Of a DNA stretch of 64,000 bases, positions 1 through 9,611 are shown in pieces (position 1 is the first letter of the stretch; every line of letters starts with the position of its first letter). The DNA comes from Prorocentrum cordatum. Its lineage: Eukaryota; Sar; Dinophyceae; Prorocentrales; Prorocentraceae. The stretch lies in NCBI GenBank assembly GCA_963575745.1, contig CAUYUJ010015309.1:25607-89606 (forward strand), in the 5' to 3' direction. Made by a program: the position numbers and the translations under genes. The notes beneath the pieces are model-generated. The model saw only the letters and a list, made by a program, of their open reading frames with translations, was not told the origin of the DNA and did not search any database.

Positions 1-2613
1 ACTGCTGCCCCTGGCCAACACTCTGGCAAGTTCAACGGCAGGGCTGGTGCACGGGCCCAGCGCCCAGACGAGCTGCCCTTCATGGAGACCGGGGCCGTGC
101 GCTTGGCCTACCAGCTCATGGACAGCCTGAACCCGTTCCCTGTTGATGTCGTTCACGCTTCATCTCCACTTGCGTGGAGCGTGGCTGGCGCGGTTGGCAG
201 AGCCACTTCGCTGCACCCATCTTGCGTGTACGTTCACTTGGTAATCCTGATGTCCCTCGTCGTGGACGCGGTGCAGGTCAAGTACGGGGGGATCTTGGGC
301 AAGTTCTCGAACCCTCTGATGATTCAACACGGCGCGCCAGGGGACGGGAAGTCGATCGCGTTGTGGCTCGTTTCCCAAGTCCTCGCGTACTTCGACAAGA
401 TCCGCAACAAAGTCGCCAAGGCAGCCTTCGATCAAAAAGTGAGAGACAAGAAAGACAAGAGAAGGCAAGGCCAGGGTCAGGCTGCCGAGGAGGAGGACTC
501 CGCAGATGAAGATCAGAAGCTGACGCCGCCCGCCGACGTGGATTCGATTTTCAACAAAGGCACGTTCATCGGCTTAGGGCAGTTCCTGAAGGGGCAGGGC
601 GGAGTAGCTTACTTCGGGCTTCACGAGGGCAAGACGTTCATGACGGATCTCTTCGCGAGCGGCCCCGGCGGCGGCGTGGAGGACTTGAACCAGATCATGG
701 ACCACGACTTGTACAAGAATCACCCAGCGAACAACCAGTCCAAGTTCAACGTGCGCAACGTGCACGTGGTCGGCTCCGTCCTCATGCACCTGGAGGAGGT
801 GGAACGCCAGGCCCGCCAGTCGGACTCGGTGGCAGGCCTTTCGCGGTTCTTGGTCGGGAAATTCCCCGTGGTGGTCCACAAAATCATGCCGGACCTCAAC
901 CCCGCGGAGGTCGAGCAGCTGCTCCAGGACGACCCGGATTACTTCAACAGCATGAACTACGACGACGTCGTCGGCGGCCTCGCTAATATTTTGTTCGCGG
1001 GGCGCCAGCTGTTCCAGAAAGACGCCCCCCCGTCGGTGCCGGCCACGGACGTGAAGAAAGTTTATTCGAAGATCACTGGTCTCCACACTCTGCCAATGAG
1101 CTCCGAGGTCCAGGAACACTTCCGCAAGTCGTACAACGATTCTGCCGACGCGATCCGGGACGACCTCGCCAACCTCGGTGGCCGGGCTTCCCAGCTGAGC
1201 AAGGACAAGACCAGGCCGCTCCAATTCATCGCGCCCGTGCATCTCCTGGAGAAGACCATCAACTTCTTGCTCTCGAAGGCAGGCAAGTCGGCGGAGGAAA
1301 AGAAAGACATGGACGGACAAGCCATTCTGGTAGCCCTCGCGTCCGTGGACTCGGAGTCCCTCTGCAAGACCGTGCCCACGAGGGATGCCATCCCACGGGG
1401 CGCCACGAAAGCTGCCGTAGACACCTCCGTTGCCTTGGCGGCTTGGTTCGCCCGGAGCTTCAGCATGACCGCGGGCGCTTCCCAGATGGTCAAGGCATTT
1501 CTCGCCGACCGCGCGCGACTCGCGGCCGTGCCAGCGCCTACCTTCGAGACGGCTGCGCAGATGCTGAGCGCAATCGTCGCGCCGCGCCTCGACCCAGCCA
1601 GCACGTTGGCGGAGATCGCGGAGAATCGCCTAAACATTGTCGCATTCGCACAACGCCCTGCTGTGTCTGCCGACGACGTCCGCGCGAAGATCGTGGACAT
1701 CCTCTTGCTCGCTTTCATGGGGTTCGTCCACGTGAAGGACGGTCGCTGCGCGGTGGCATCTTTCGCTATGAACGACGAGAGTTTCCTGCGCGCAGCGAAC
1801 CGACTCCAGACCTGGTGCCCGGATGCCTCCTTCCCTCAGGTAAGAGCATTGTGCCCGGAAGAGGGGCTTGGCCCGGTCGTCGTGAACGCCGACGCAGCGT
1901 CTGCCGCAGTGGCGGCGATGAAGAATTTGGTCGAGGGCACTGCGGTGGACGTGTCGGTGCACGCCGACATCTTCAGCGCTTCCGCCGCCGAGGTCGTCCT
2001 GCCGGAGCCAGAGCCGCCTGCGACCCAGGCAGACAGGCACAGCCAGATTCAGCGCATCCTTCAGGGCGATGCCGCGGCGGCCGCTCACCCACACGGACTC
2101 GCACAGGCAGGGCCGGCGGGGGAGCCGCCCGAGGGCGGGCCCGACCGCGAACGGGCTGCGAAGCGTCTTCGGATGCGGGAGGAAGCGCCCTTTGACTACC
2201 AGGGGCTGCGTGGCAACGTCTTGCTGGCTGGGAAGATTGGCGCGGCTGCGTGCGCCGCGCAGTCCACCGACATCGCCGTCAACAAGCTCAAGGACATGTT
2301 CAAGAGCGACGGCGCAGCGCCCGCCATCGACAAGACCGCAACTCTGCTGCTCCAGTTCTTCCACGAGCTGGGGCTGGGGACACGCAGCAAAATGGGGAAA
2401 TCAATCGTTGTGCTGGCCCCGCCAGAGCAGCGCATCGAGGCGGTGGCGAAGGGCATTGCGTCGATGTTCAAGCTGAACGAGACGAAAGAAGCGCGGATGG
2501 TCGAAGCTATGTCGAGGCGCCCTGTCTGCCCTCGCTTCAACTTGGAGGCTTTCGACGCTCTTGCCCACAAGGTCGAGGAGGGCATTCCTGAGTGGGCCCC
2601 GAAACCGCGCTAA
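1..2613 (+). CDS. P-loop protein of DUF3987-like organisation, 5' partial
   Basis: The frame is open from base 1 to a TAA at 2611-2613. The first ATG is at 82 (843 residues from there), and the upstream codons have no stop, so the real N-terminus probably lies outside the window. Counting from that ATG: a hydrophobic helical stretch at about 48-66; a Walker A motif GAPGDGKS at 84-91; a charged low-complexity insert at 105-150; a Walker-B-like strand VAYFGLHEG at 175-183, with H-E where D-E would be expected; a second strand HVVGSVLMHLEEV at 228-240; and SRFLVGKF at 254-261, whose Arg could be an arginine finger. This order matches DUF3987 proteins, P-loop proteins often linked to primase-helicase or mobile-element functions. 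The C-terminal 500 residues are unrecognised. No introns are visible. It shares orientation with the transposase gene 1.9 kb downstream. Coding status is secure; the family is inferred from motif order; the function is unknown. Confidence 0.75.
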   Translation, partial: TAAPGQHSGKFNGRAGARAQRPDELPFMETGAVRLAYQLMDSLNPFPVDVVHASSPLAWSVAGAVGRATSLHPSCVYVHLVILMSLVVDAVQVKYGGILGKFSNPLMIQHGAPGDGKSIALWLVSQVLAYFDKIRNKVAKAAFDQKVRDKKDKRRQGQGQAAEEEDSADEDQKLTPPADVDSIFNKGTFIGLGQFLKGQGGVAYFGLHEGKTFMTDLFASGPGGGVEDLNQIMDHDLYKNHPANNQSKFNVRNVHVVGSVLMHLEEVERQARQSDSVAGLSRFLVGKFPVVVHKIMPDLNPAEVEQLLQDDPDYFNSMNYDDVVGGLANILFAGRQLFQKDAPPSVPATDVKKVYSKITGLHTLPMSSEVQEHFRKSYNDSADAIRDDLANLGGRASQLSKDKTRPLQFIAPVHLLEKTINFLLSKAGKSAEEKKDMDGQAILVALASVDSESLCKTVPTRDAIPRGATKAAVDTSVALAAWFARSFSMTAGASQMVKAFLADRARLAAVPAPTFETAAQMLSAIVAPRLDPASTLAEIAENRLNIVAFAQRPAVSADDVRAKIVDILLLAFMGFVHVKDGRCAVASFAMNDESFLRAANRLQTWCPDASFPQVRALCPEEGLGPVVVNADAASAAVAAMKNLVEGTAVDVSVHADIFSASAAEVVLPEPEPPATQADRHSQIQRILQGDAAAAAHPHGLAQAGPAGEPPEGGPDRERAAKRLRMREEAPFDYQGLRGNVLLAGKIGAAACAAQSTDIAVNKLKDMFKSDGAAPAIDKTATLLLQFFHELGLGTRSKMGKSIVVLAPPEQRIEAVAKGIASMFKLNETKEARMVEAMSRRPVCPRFNLEAFDALAHKVEEGIPEWAPKPR

Positions 2614-2727
2614 ATGTAAAGGCGCCATGGGAGATCGGCAGGTGGACGTTTCAATCGCCGCGTGCGCCCAGCGCCCAGCCTCCGGGAGCTTTGTCTCGGT
2701 GGCGGCTTCCCTTTTAGGTGCATGCCT

Positions 2728-2800
2728 ATCTCTGTCTCTCTGTCTCTGTCTCTGTCTCTGTCTCTCTCTGTCTCTGTCTCTCTCTCCTCTCTCTTCACCT
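2728..2800. repeat. TCTCTG/TCTC simple repeat
   Basis: A pyrimidine tract of CTCTGT and CTCT units lies about 115 bases after the stop codon of the first gene. It could fall in the 3' UTR or in intergenic DNA. Confidence 0.85.
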
Positions 2801-3570
2801 TTCCCCTTCACCCCTACATTTCCTTCCCTTTCCGTCTTCTTCCCTCCCTTGCTGCCGATGTTTGCGATTTTGAAGATTTGGTTGTTGGAGCCATTCGGGG
2901 ATGCACGCGCGGCCTCCCCTCCTACCTCGATTCCCCCGCCTCCCCAGAATATGCCCCCGGGGCATCAGGTGGCAGCGCTGTTAGCCAGATACGCAGCCAT
3001 CACATCAATGTTAAGCCTTTGCCCCGCGCCTTCATCATAAGGCGGCGCAGTATCTGCCTTTGCCTAGCCACGCCGCTCCAGGCGTTAGGACCCAGCCTCC
3101 GAGAATGCCGCAGCCGCAGCGAGGGCACCAGTCGATAAACCTCTTATGGTGAGGCCCTAGATAGTTGCTCCTTAGCCTGCCAGGCTGCACAGTCCAGGTC
3201 CACAGCTGCTCCCCACGAGCAGGGGCCGCGTACCCCGCGGGGTGGGGGCCCCACCGGGCGGCCAAGAGCTGCCACGCAATTCGCCCGTGCTGCTGCAGGC
3301 GTTCTCGCCCACATAGCAGCGGCGCCAGGCCGCCCGGCGGCCAGCAATTTTGGCTCTCCAACTAAATCCTTTCTCGGCTGGCTCATATACCGCCCTTCCC
3401 TGGCCGGTCGCTCTTTTGATCGGCCGTATACTTCTACCGTGCGCTTGGCCATTGGCTATTTCCAGCATTCGTTTGAGCACGTTGGGAAAACGTTATCTGT
3501 TTCTCCAATTGTACATTTTCCTCCTCCCTGGGGTGGATGCTTTGCGATGGCCATGTCGGAGGCCATCGTA
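2801..3570. other. Intergenic sequence without recognisable gene
   Basis: Short open frames overlap on both strands and none looks like a protein family. A 10-base match to the 3' half of the dinoflagellate spliced leader (ATTTTGGCTC) occurs near 3347-3356 but is too short to call. Confidence 0.5.
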
Positions 3571-3574
3571 AAAC

Positions 3575-3985
3575 ATCTGGAGCCATCTTGGAACCCTCTT
3601 GGGCCAGAACTCTCCTCACCGTTGCCCCTCTTAAGCCCCCGAGGTCGCCGCTTGGAGCTCTCTTGGAGCGCTCTTGGGCGCTCTGGGGCCCTTGGGGTCA
3701 TCTTGGAGCCGTCTCGGGCCCTCGTGGGGCTGTTGGGTCCTCTTGGGGCCATCATGAAGCCTCAGAAGGCCATCGGAAGCGAAAACGCGAGAAGGCTAAA
3801 CTCATGTGATTTCTTTTGTTGTTTACATGATTTGGGCTCCTCGCGTCCTAGGGGGGGCCCAATTCACTCTGGCTCGTCGCGGAGCGGTCCAGGAGCCTCT
3901 CGGAGCATGTTTGGAGCCAACTTGAGCCACCATGCACAATATGGAGCCATCTTGGAGACCATCTTGACATCTTTGAGACCCTGTG
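3575..3985. repeat. Degenerate CTTGGGGCCATCTTGGAGCC-type repeat
   Basis: Imperfect units of about 15-21 bases built on CTTGGGGCC and ATCTTGGAGCC recur, interrupted near 3785-3880. Similar sequence occurs at 19395-19910, 26150-26230, 33105-33280, 33590-33780 and 46510-46790. The translations (LG, SW, EPS repeats) follow from the DNA repeat and are not evidence of a protein. Confidence 0.7.
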
Positions 3986-4554
3986 GGAGCCATCGTGGGC
4001 CAACAACCACCCTCTGACGCCTCGCGGCCCCCCTCCAGACCCCGGGGGGGGGGGGGCGGCGTCCCCGATGGGGCAAGAAGGAGGTTGGAAGACGAAGCGC
4101 CCAAAACCACCTCCGCCCCAAGAAACTCCCAGGAGCCGCCCGAGACGGGCTACGAGGCTCCACTCTGCAATGCCTCCCGCCCTCCTGCTGCCCACTTCTC
4201 CTCACTCCTGCCTCTCCCCCCTTCCATTCTTTCGTTCCTGGGTTCTCAGATTCCGCCTTTTTCCCATCATTCTTGAACCTCTTCGGAAGGTCCCGGCACA
4301 ACGTCAAACAGACAACACGGCAACCAACATGATGCTGCGCATTGTTTTTTATTGTCTGTGTCTTCTTGCGTACCCCGCTCGTTCTTTTCTAAGGTCCGGA
4401 CGTCGTGGCAATATCAGCTTCTGATTTGTAATATCGTGGCTCTCATCGTCTTTGCCATCCCCGTCCTGGCCCAATTAGGCTCAAGCATGCGAGGTCGTCC
4501 TCTCAGCTTCGCCCTCGGACATTGTTCGCATATTCCGACCGCGTCGGCTTCGCC
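3986..4554. other. Upstream region of the KDZ gene
   Basis: Non-coding, with a short G run at 4047-4056. The transposase frame has a stop at 4429-4431 and contains no ATG between it and 4555, which fixes the start. No TATA box or convincing spliced-leader acceptor was identified. Confidence 0.5.
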
Positions 4555-7047
4555 ATGGCCGGCGATCCAGGGGGGCACTTCTCCCTTGCTCGGATTCTGG
4601 AGCATTTGCCTGTGCAGTGCACCGCGGCTTTCTGCGACGTGTTGGCGCACGTCGATGCCACCCTCGCCTTGCCTGTCCTGAAATGCGTCCTGTCCGAGCA
4701 GGGTTATGGACAGGTCGACGACACTGTGCTGGCAAACGTTCTTTGGAAGGTGCAAACATACTTGCCGAGCTTGGTGACCAACCGCTGCCAACCAGGCAAA
4801 CTGGCAGCACGTTTGAAGGAAATGCAGGATGCGGCTCCAGATGTTACCCTTGTTCGCATTCCTGCTCGCCAAGGCACGTGCCCGCGCTGCGAGGGGATCT
4901 CCCTCTGCCCGTGCCCGGGCATCGACAAATGCGCCAGCGGCCGAAATTCACCAATTTTGAGAGCCGAAGCCGCCCGCGCGGGAACGCCACCAGAGAGCAA
5001 TGTTACCGTCCGGTATAAAATATATTCGTGGACCGCTGGCGTGCAGTACGCAGTGTTTGAAGAGAGCCGGTGCCCGAAGTGCTCGCGTTTCTTCTTGGGG
5101 GGATGGTCCTACAGAAAGAACGTTGGCGAGCGTGGTCAGCCGACGTTCGGTCGCTGCACAGATGTCAAGTTCGTGGGCAGTACGGTTGACGACCTGTACG
5201 TGGTCATCCCCCGGCGGCAGAGTTATTTTGCGGTGGAGACTCATTTCCTGCGTACAGTCACAGACCAATTGGCTTTCAGCGGGGCCACCTTCACTTCCAT
5301 AGTACACGTGTGGGCCCGGCAGCACCGCAGCGCGATCCAGGCCCGGTTGACTGTGGGAGATGATTTGACCCTTGTACATCTCACCCGTGACTGCCTTGAA
5401 CTCGCGTGGTTCACGTGGCAGGCCGCGCGTTTGGCCGGCGACGCAGCTAAGGAGCAGACGTGGTCTTTCGAACTGTCGCAATTTGATGCGACGTTAGTCC
5501 AGCTGCAGCCTGCATTCCGCATGGCCAACTTGAGAAGAATAGCTTCTCACGTGGCGTCGTGCCCGCGGTGCCAGCGTTTGCTCCTGGTCATCGGCGACGG
5601 GAAGCGCGGGGCTTGCCGCCACGTCTGCGCCGGCACTGACGGGTCCATCACCTATCCAGACGTGGGCGCCACGCTGTACACGGGGTGCCGGGCACACGTC
5701 GGCGGTAGGCGCCACCTGTGCCAGACATGTCGACCTTCTGGTAAAGAGCAGACTGGCCTAGTCCCCCAACTCCGGGTCCTACGAGCCGAGCTGGCGCCGG
5801 CCCCGGACGGCGGTTTCGGCTTGGAGACCCGCTACGTCGTCGAATGCAAGACCGTCGCCAGCGACGGGGAGCTCTTCGAATTCTCGCTCCCGCGTTCCGA
5901 AGTGCGGCAGGATCTCCTCGCGCAGTTCGAGGTCGGCAGTCTCCCCCTTCGGAGCGACCCGCGACAGAAGTTGCAGAAGCCGCCCACGTGGAAGAGCAAA
6001 TTGCAGAAGACGCTCTGGCATAAGGGTGCCCGCGGTTCCTGCGCCCCGCAGCCGCCGCGGAGCAGCGCCAGCGGCGGGCTCAAGAGGAGCGCGCCGCCGC
6101 GGGTCGCCGCGGGGCGCGGCGCGCGCAAGAGGCGCGCGATGGCGGATGGCCCCCGCGCGCTGGCATCCACTGGGCCCAGGAAGAGCGCGCCGCAGGGGGC
6201 CGCGGGGGCGCGCGGCAAGCGCCAAGGGCAGGCGAAGGCGAAGGCCGCCCCCGCGGGGGCAGCCAAGCCGCGCGGCCGGCGGCGGGGCAGCGCCGCGGCG
6301 CCCGCGCAGGCACTTGGGCGGGCGAAGCGCACGCCTAGCACTGCGGCCGCCGCTCGCCGCGACGCCGTCGGCTCCAATTGGCTCTACGCTGCCCGCGAGG
6401 TGCCGGTCGAGAAAACGCCCTGCGGCATCAGCAAAGAGAACGCGTCCGAGGCGCGGCGAAGGCGCTGCACGGGCGGTATCGTGACCGCCGTTCTCCAGTG
6501 CGGCTATCTGGCCGACTGGCAGGAATTGTGGCCAGGGGAAGGCATCGAGGTGATGTACTTGTTCTTCTTCCGGCTGTTCAAGGATCTTTCAGAGCTGAAG
6601 GCGGCGCTCCAAGTCATAGGATACGACAACGCGCGCCAGTTGCTCGCTTTCGCCTGGGCGAAGAGAGAGCTTCAGAAGCCGTGGTCCCAGGAGTTCGTGG
6701 ATAAGGTGAAGATGATCTTGGACGGCTTCCACAAGGGCAACCATGCGTGGTGCCTGAGCAATCTACCAGAGGTGGATCCCGACTCTGAGGATAATGCAGT
6801 GCTCATGGCGGGCAAGAACACGCAGGCTTGCGAGCTATTGAATTCCTGGATCAACGAGCGCACTGCGCCTGGGCGGGAGATGACTCCAGGCCACTTCGGC
6901 GTGTACTGGTGGGCTTTGTTCACGGAGCACAACGAGTGGCTGGTCCATCAGGCGGAGTGCAACCGCAGGAGGTACGCCTGCGGCAACATGAAACACGACC
7001 CGGACGTCTCTCGGCCAAGCCGACCGACAGAGGGCACGACGGCGTAG
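4555..7047 (+). CDS. KDZ-type transposase with CxC5/CxC6-like cysteine clusters
   Basis: 830 residues, intronless, from the ATG at 4555 (context GCCATGG) to TAG. KDZ (Kyakuja-Dileera-Zisupton) transposases are cut-and-paste enzymes with an RNase-H fold, best known from fungi, where CxC domains often precede the catalytic part. Visible here: cysteine cluster CPRC (109-112) with Cys118, 120 and 126; CPKC (173-176) plus Cys201, followed by the region ending in HVWA, as in CxC5; then CPRC (336-339), Cys354, 358, 378, 389 and 392, as in CxC6. A 115-residue Ala/Lys/Arg/Pro linker (about 490-605) resembles histone-tail-like DNA-binding sequence. The C-terminal part carries GYDNARQL (Asp691), LDGFHKGNHAWC (Asp723) and NTQACELLNSW (Glu760) followed by MTPGHF (776-781), the hallmarks of the KDZ core. 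Asp691, Asp723 and Glu760 are my proposed D-D-E set. No frameshift or stop is seen, so it may be functional. Element ends were not found. Confidence 0.82.
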   Translation: MAGDPGGHFSLARILEHLPVQCTAAFCDVLAHVDATLALPVLKCVLSEQGYGQVDDTVLANVLWKVQTYLPSLVTNRCQPGKLAARLKEMQDAAPDVTLVRIPARQGTCPRCEGISLCPCPGIDKCASGRNSPILRAEAARAGTPPESNVTVRYKIYSWTAGVQYAVFEESRCPKCSRFFLGGWSYRKNVGERGQPTFGRCTDVKFVGSTVDDLYVVIPRRQSYFAVETHFLRTVTDQLAFSGATFTSIVHVWARQHRSAIQARLTVGDDLTLVHLTRDCLELAWFTWQAARLAGDAAKEQTWSFELSQFDATLVQLQPAFRMANLRRIASHVASCPRCQRLLLVIGDGKRGACRHVCAGTDGSITYPDVGATLYTGCRAHVGGRRHLCQTCRPSGKEQTGLVPQLRVLRAELAPAPDGGFGLETRYVVECKTVASDGELFEFSLPRSEVRQDLLAQFEVGSLPLRSDPRQKLQKPPTWKSKLQKTLWHKGARGSCAPQPPRSSASGGLKRSAPPRVAAGRGARKRRAMADGPRALASTGPRKSAPQGAAGARGKRQGQAKAKAAPAGAAKPRGRRRGSAAAPAQALGRAKRTPSTAAAARRDAVGSNWLYAAREVPVEKTPCGISKENASEARRRRCTGGIVTAVLQCGYLADWQELWPGEGIEVMYLFFFRLFKDLSELKAALQVIGYDNARQLLAFAWAKRELQKPWSQEFVDKVKMILDGFHKGNHAWCLSNLPEVDPDSEDNAVLMAGKNTQACELLNSWINERTAPGREMTPGHFGVYWWALFTEHNEWLVHQAECNRRRYACGNMKHDPDVSRPSRPTEGTTA

Positions 7048-7190
7048 ATCGCTCGGGCGGGCCGGCGGCCCAGCCGAGAGACCGGTAATGCGCTCTGTTC
7101 ACTCGCGGTACTGGTGCTGTGTACTTGCCAGCAAAACATGCCAGCCAGCGTGGGCCCCTCGCAGCGACTTCTTTCAACCTTTGTAGTGAA
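7048..7190. other. 3' flank of the KDZ gene
   Basis: Short non-coding sequence between the transposase stop and the minisatellite. No terminal inverted repeat could be matched by eye to sequence upstream of 4555. Confidence 0.4.
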
Positions 7191-7770
7191 ATGCATGCGG
7201 TGCAGGCTGAGTGGTGTTAGGTATGTGGGTTGGCTACGCGGTGCCATGTGTGTGGTGCACGCTGTGCGGTGTGAGCAATGAGGTGCACTCTATGCGGTGC
7301 AAGCTGCGTGGTGAAATATGTGATATGTGTTGCGGTCTATGTAGATGGGCTATGCGGTCCACAAGATGAAGTGCACCCCATGCGGTGTAAGCTATGAGGT
7401 GCAAGCAATGCGGTGCAAACCGTGTGGTGTAAGCTGTACGGGCGCAGCGATGTGGTACAATCTACGTGGTCTGAACTATGCGGTGCGATCTATATGGTGC
7501 GCACTATGCGACGTAAGGTATGAGGTGCATAAGCTCTGCGGCACAGTGTGTGAGGTGCACACTCAGCGGTGGTCTATGAGCTCTAACCTATGTGGCGCAA
7601 GGTGTGTGGTGCAAGGTATGCGGTGTGCGCTATGTGCTATGTGCTGCGAGCTATATGGATTATGTATGCGGTCCACTCGACGTGGCGCAAGCTATCGGCG
7701 CAAGCCGGGTGGTGTAAGATGTACTGTGCCATCCATGTAATAGAATCTACGTGGTGAAAATCATGCGGTT
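7190..7770. repeat. Degenerate minisatellite, GCGGTGCAAGCTATG-like units
   Basis: Units of about 12-20 bases around TGCGGTGCAAGCTATG and TGTGGTGTAAGCTA repeat with heavy drift. An analogous GTGGTGYGCAC-rich block occurs at 28640-29080. Confidence 0.75.
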
Positions 7771-7814
7771 CACCGGCTCGCCAGGGCGCTGGATCCGGAC
7801 CGCCGAGATCGCCG

Positions 7815-8387
7815 TCTCGCCGGATCGCCAGATCGCCGAGCGTCGGATCGCGAGATCGCCGGCTCACCGGATCGCCGGATCGCCGGATCACCGGATCACC
7901 GGATCACCGGATCACTGGATCACCGGATCACCGGATCACCGGATCACCGGATCACGGGATCACGGGATCACCGGATCACCGGATCACCGGATACCCGGAT
8001 CACCGGATCACCGGATCACCGGATCACCGGATCACGGGATCACAGGATCACCGGATCACCGGATCACCGGATCACCGGATCGCCGGATCACCGGTCACCG
8101 GATCACCGGATCACCGGATCACCGGATCACCGGATCACCGGATCACCGGATCGCCGGATCGCCGGATCACCGGATCACCGGATCACCGGAGCACCGGATC
8201 ACCGGATCACCAGATCACCGGATCACCGGATCACGGATCACCAGATCACCAGATCACCGGATCACCGGATCACCGGATCACCGGATCACCGGATCACCGG
8301 ATCACCGGATCACCGGATCACCGGATCACCGGATCACCGGATCACCGGATCGCCGGATCACCGGATCACCGGATCACCGGATCACCC
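7815..8387. repeat. 8-bp tandem array CCGGATCA
   Basis: About 65-70 near-perfect copies of an 8-base unit with occasional CCGGATCG, ATCACGGG and single-base slips. Because 8 is not a multiple of 3 the unit reads as I-T-G-S-P-D-H-R in every forward frame, giving a 231-codon open frame that is spurious. Confidence 0.95.
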
Positions 8388-8442
8388 GCCTTGTGAAGTT
8401 TGTTCTGCGCGGGAACGCGATTCGGAGGACGCGTTGCCGGAC

Positions 8443-8850
8443 TTAGCATGGTGTGGCAACGCCCCAGAGCGGAGGGGGGCTTCTGCAGTCCCAAACATCA
8501 ACGAATCGACACCGACTTTGTAATCACTTCCCATGGTTTTTTCGGGTGGGCATTTTCCAGAATTTTGGGCCTAGTTGGAAGGACCGAAAACCATGCCATG
8601 GCATGGCGCTGGAAGTAATGACGCCACATATGCACGGGCGCACGATTCGGAACGAGCGGAAACGCGGAAATGAGGCCAGCGCCGAAAATGAGGCCAGCGC
8701 TGCAGCGAGAGCAGCATTTTGAACAAAAGCCCAAGCGAAGGCCCAACCCCCGGGATTCCTGTGCAAAAAATCCCGTACGCGGAGGGGGCCGGACATTTCC
8801 CGGACGTCACCAGGGGAGAGGGGAGAGTAGTATTCATGTTGTGTAACTGT
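8443..8850 (+). repeat. Dispersed ~400-bp element, copy 1
   Basis: The whole block has a reverse-complement relative at 54262-54725. Shared landmarks in order are a GGGGGGCTTCTGC stretch, TCAACGAATCG, GTAATCAC, CCATGCCAYGGCATGG, the pair CGATTCGGAACGAGCGG / GAGGCCAGCG, TGCAAAAAATCC, and a GAGAGGGGAGAG end followed by TATTCA. No coding capacity. Confidence 0.7.
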
Positions 8851-8908
8851 GGAGGAGAAGGAGGAGGAGGAGGAGGAGGAGGAAAAGGAGGAGGAGGAGG
8901 AAGAGCCC
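8850..8908. repeat. GGA microsatellite
   Basis: An uninterrupted run of GGA/GAA triplets directly abuts the dispersed element. Confidence 0.9.
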
Positions 8909-9128
8909 CAGATCCTGACCCCTAGGCCCCTGGACGCCCTTGGGGAAGCGCGAAATGGGCCAACAGCGTCCAACATCCTCGATATTCCTCGGGGGGTCGT
9001 GGTGAGCAGGCCGGGAATGAGGTCAGCGGTAGGCGGCCCCAGGTGCCCGTGTGTAGCGGAGGCCAGTCGCCTCAGAGGCACGGGCGCAAGGCGAACACGC
9101 CTGGTGCCCCCCACGCGGGGACTGGCAG

Positions 9129-9345
9129 CTTTCCTCACGCTGTTCTACAAGGACAGCTGGAGCGGCCTCCACCCGAAGTACAACTACCAGCTTCACCAGA
9201 TCCTGATGAACCCGTGCGGCGAGCGCTTGCGGCTGGGGTGGGACGACATCTGCGTGCTGCACTTCTCTGCGGAACTCAAGCCCTCCGGCTTCTGGCTGAG
9301 GGATGGCATCCCCGACTATCCCAAAAGGCTTGTGCTATTCTGCCG
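9129..9345 (+). CDS. Exon-like fragment, glycosyltransferase family 8-like
   Basis: An acceptor-like GGCAG ends at 9128 and is followed by an open frame reading FLTLFYKDSW, LHPKYNYQLH, then ICVLHFSAELKP and FWLRDGIPDY. In GT8 (glycogenin/galactinol-synthase-like) enzymes a 'QD.LN..F...W..L...YN' block precedes a 'HF....KP' block that binds the sugar-nucleotide pyrophosphate through metal; order and spacing fit here. These enzymes transfer sugars from nucleotide sugars. Only the C-terminal third of such a domain is present; the DxD region was not found upstream, where GGA repeat and non-coding sequence lie. The 3' boundary is uncertain. It is either one exon of an interrupted gene or a pseudogene fragment. 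The end of this segment is repeated at 9490-9600. Confidence 0.5.
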
Positions 9346-9489
9346 ACCCAAACGAGCGGGTATGTGCGGCTTCCGATTCCGGGTGTGTTGTGTGGTGTTT
9401 TCCACCGTGCTGCTTGCGTGAAGTTGTTGTCGGTTGGTGTTTTTCTTCCCCCGCGTCGGTCGTGGGATTCCTCGGGGGCCCCTTGGATC

Positions 9490-9600
9490 TCGATGGGGCG
9501 GCACCTTGGAGCTTTGCCAAAGCGGAACTCACCCCTTCCAGCCTCTGGCTGCTGGAGGGCATCCCCGACTATGCTCGGCGCCTGGCGTGCACCACCCGCC
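9490..9600 (+). pseudogene. Partial tandem copy of the GT8-like exon end
   Basis: Reads AELTPSSLWLLEGIPDYARRL against AELKPSGFWLRDGIPDYPKRL in the upstream copy, with about 80% base identity over some 55 bases beginning GCGGAACTCA. The block lacks the preceding LHPKYNY part, so it is a truncated duplicate or an alternative exon. Confidence 0.5.
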
Positions 9601-9611
9601 CTTTTTAGCCT

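Noticed and set aside
3336-3358. Relict dinoflagellate spliced leader
   Set aside because: Only ATTTTGGCTC matches exactly; a 10-base match in 64 kb of both strands is not rare enough, and it lies 1.2 kb from the next start codon.
4522-4554. Upstream start (TTG) for the KDZ gene
   Set aside because: A non-ATG start is not needed; the first in-frame ATG after the upstream stop is at 4555 in a good initiation context.
7751-8446. 231-codon open frame over the CCGGATCA array
   Set aside because: The frame repeats I-T-G-S-P-D-H-R because the DNA unit is 8 bases; it has no protein character outside the repeat.
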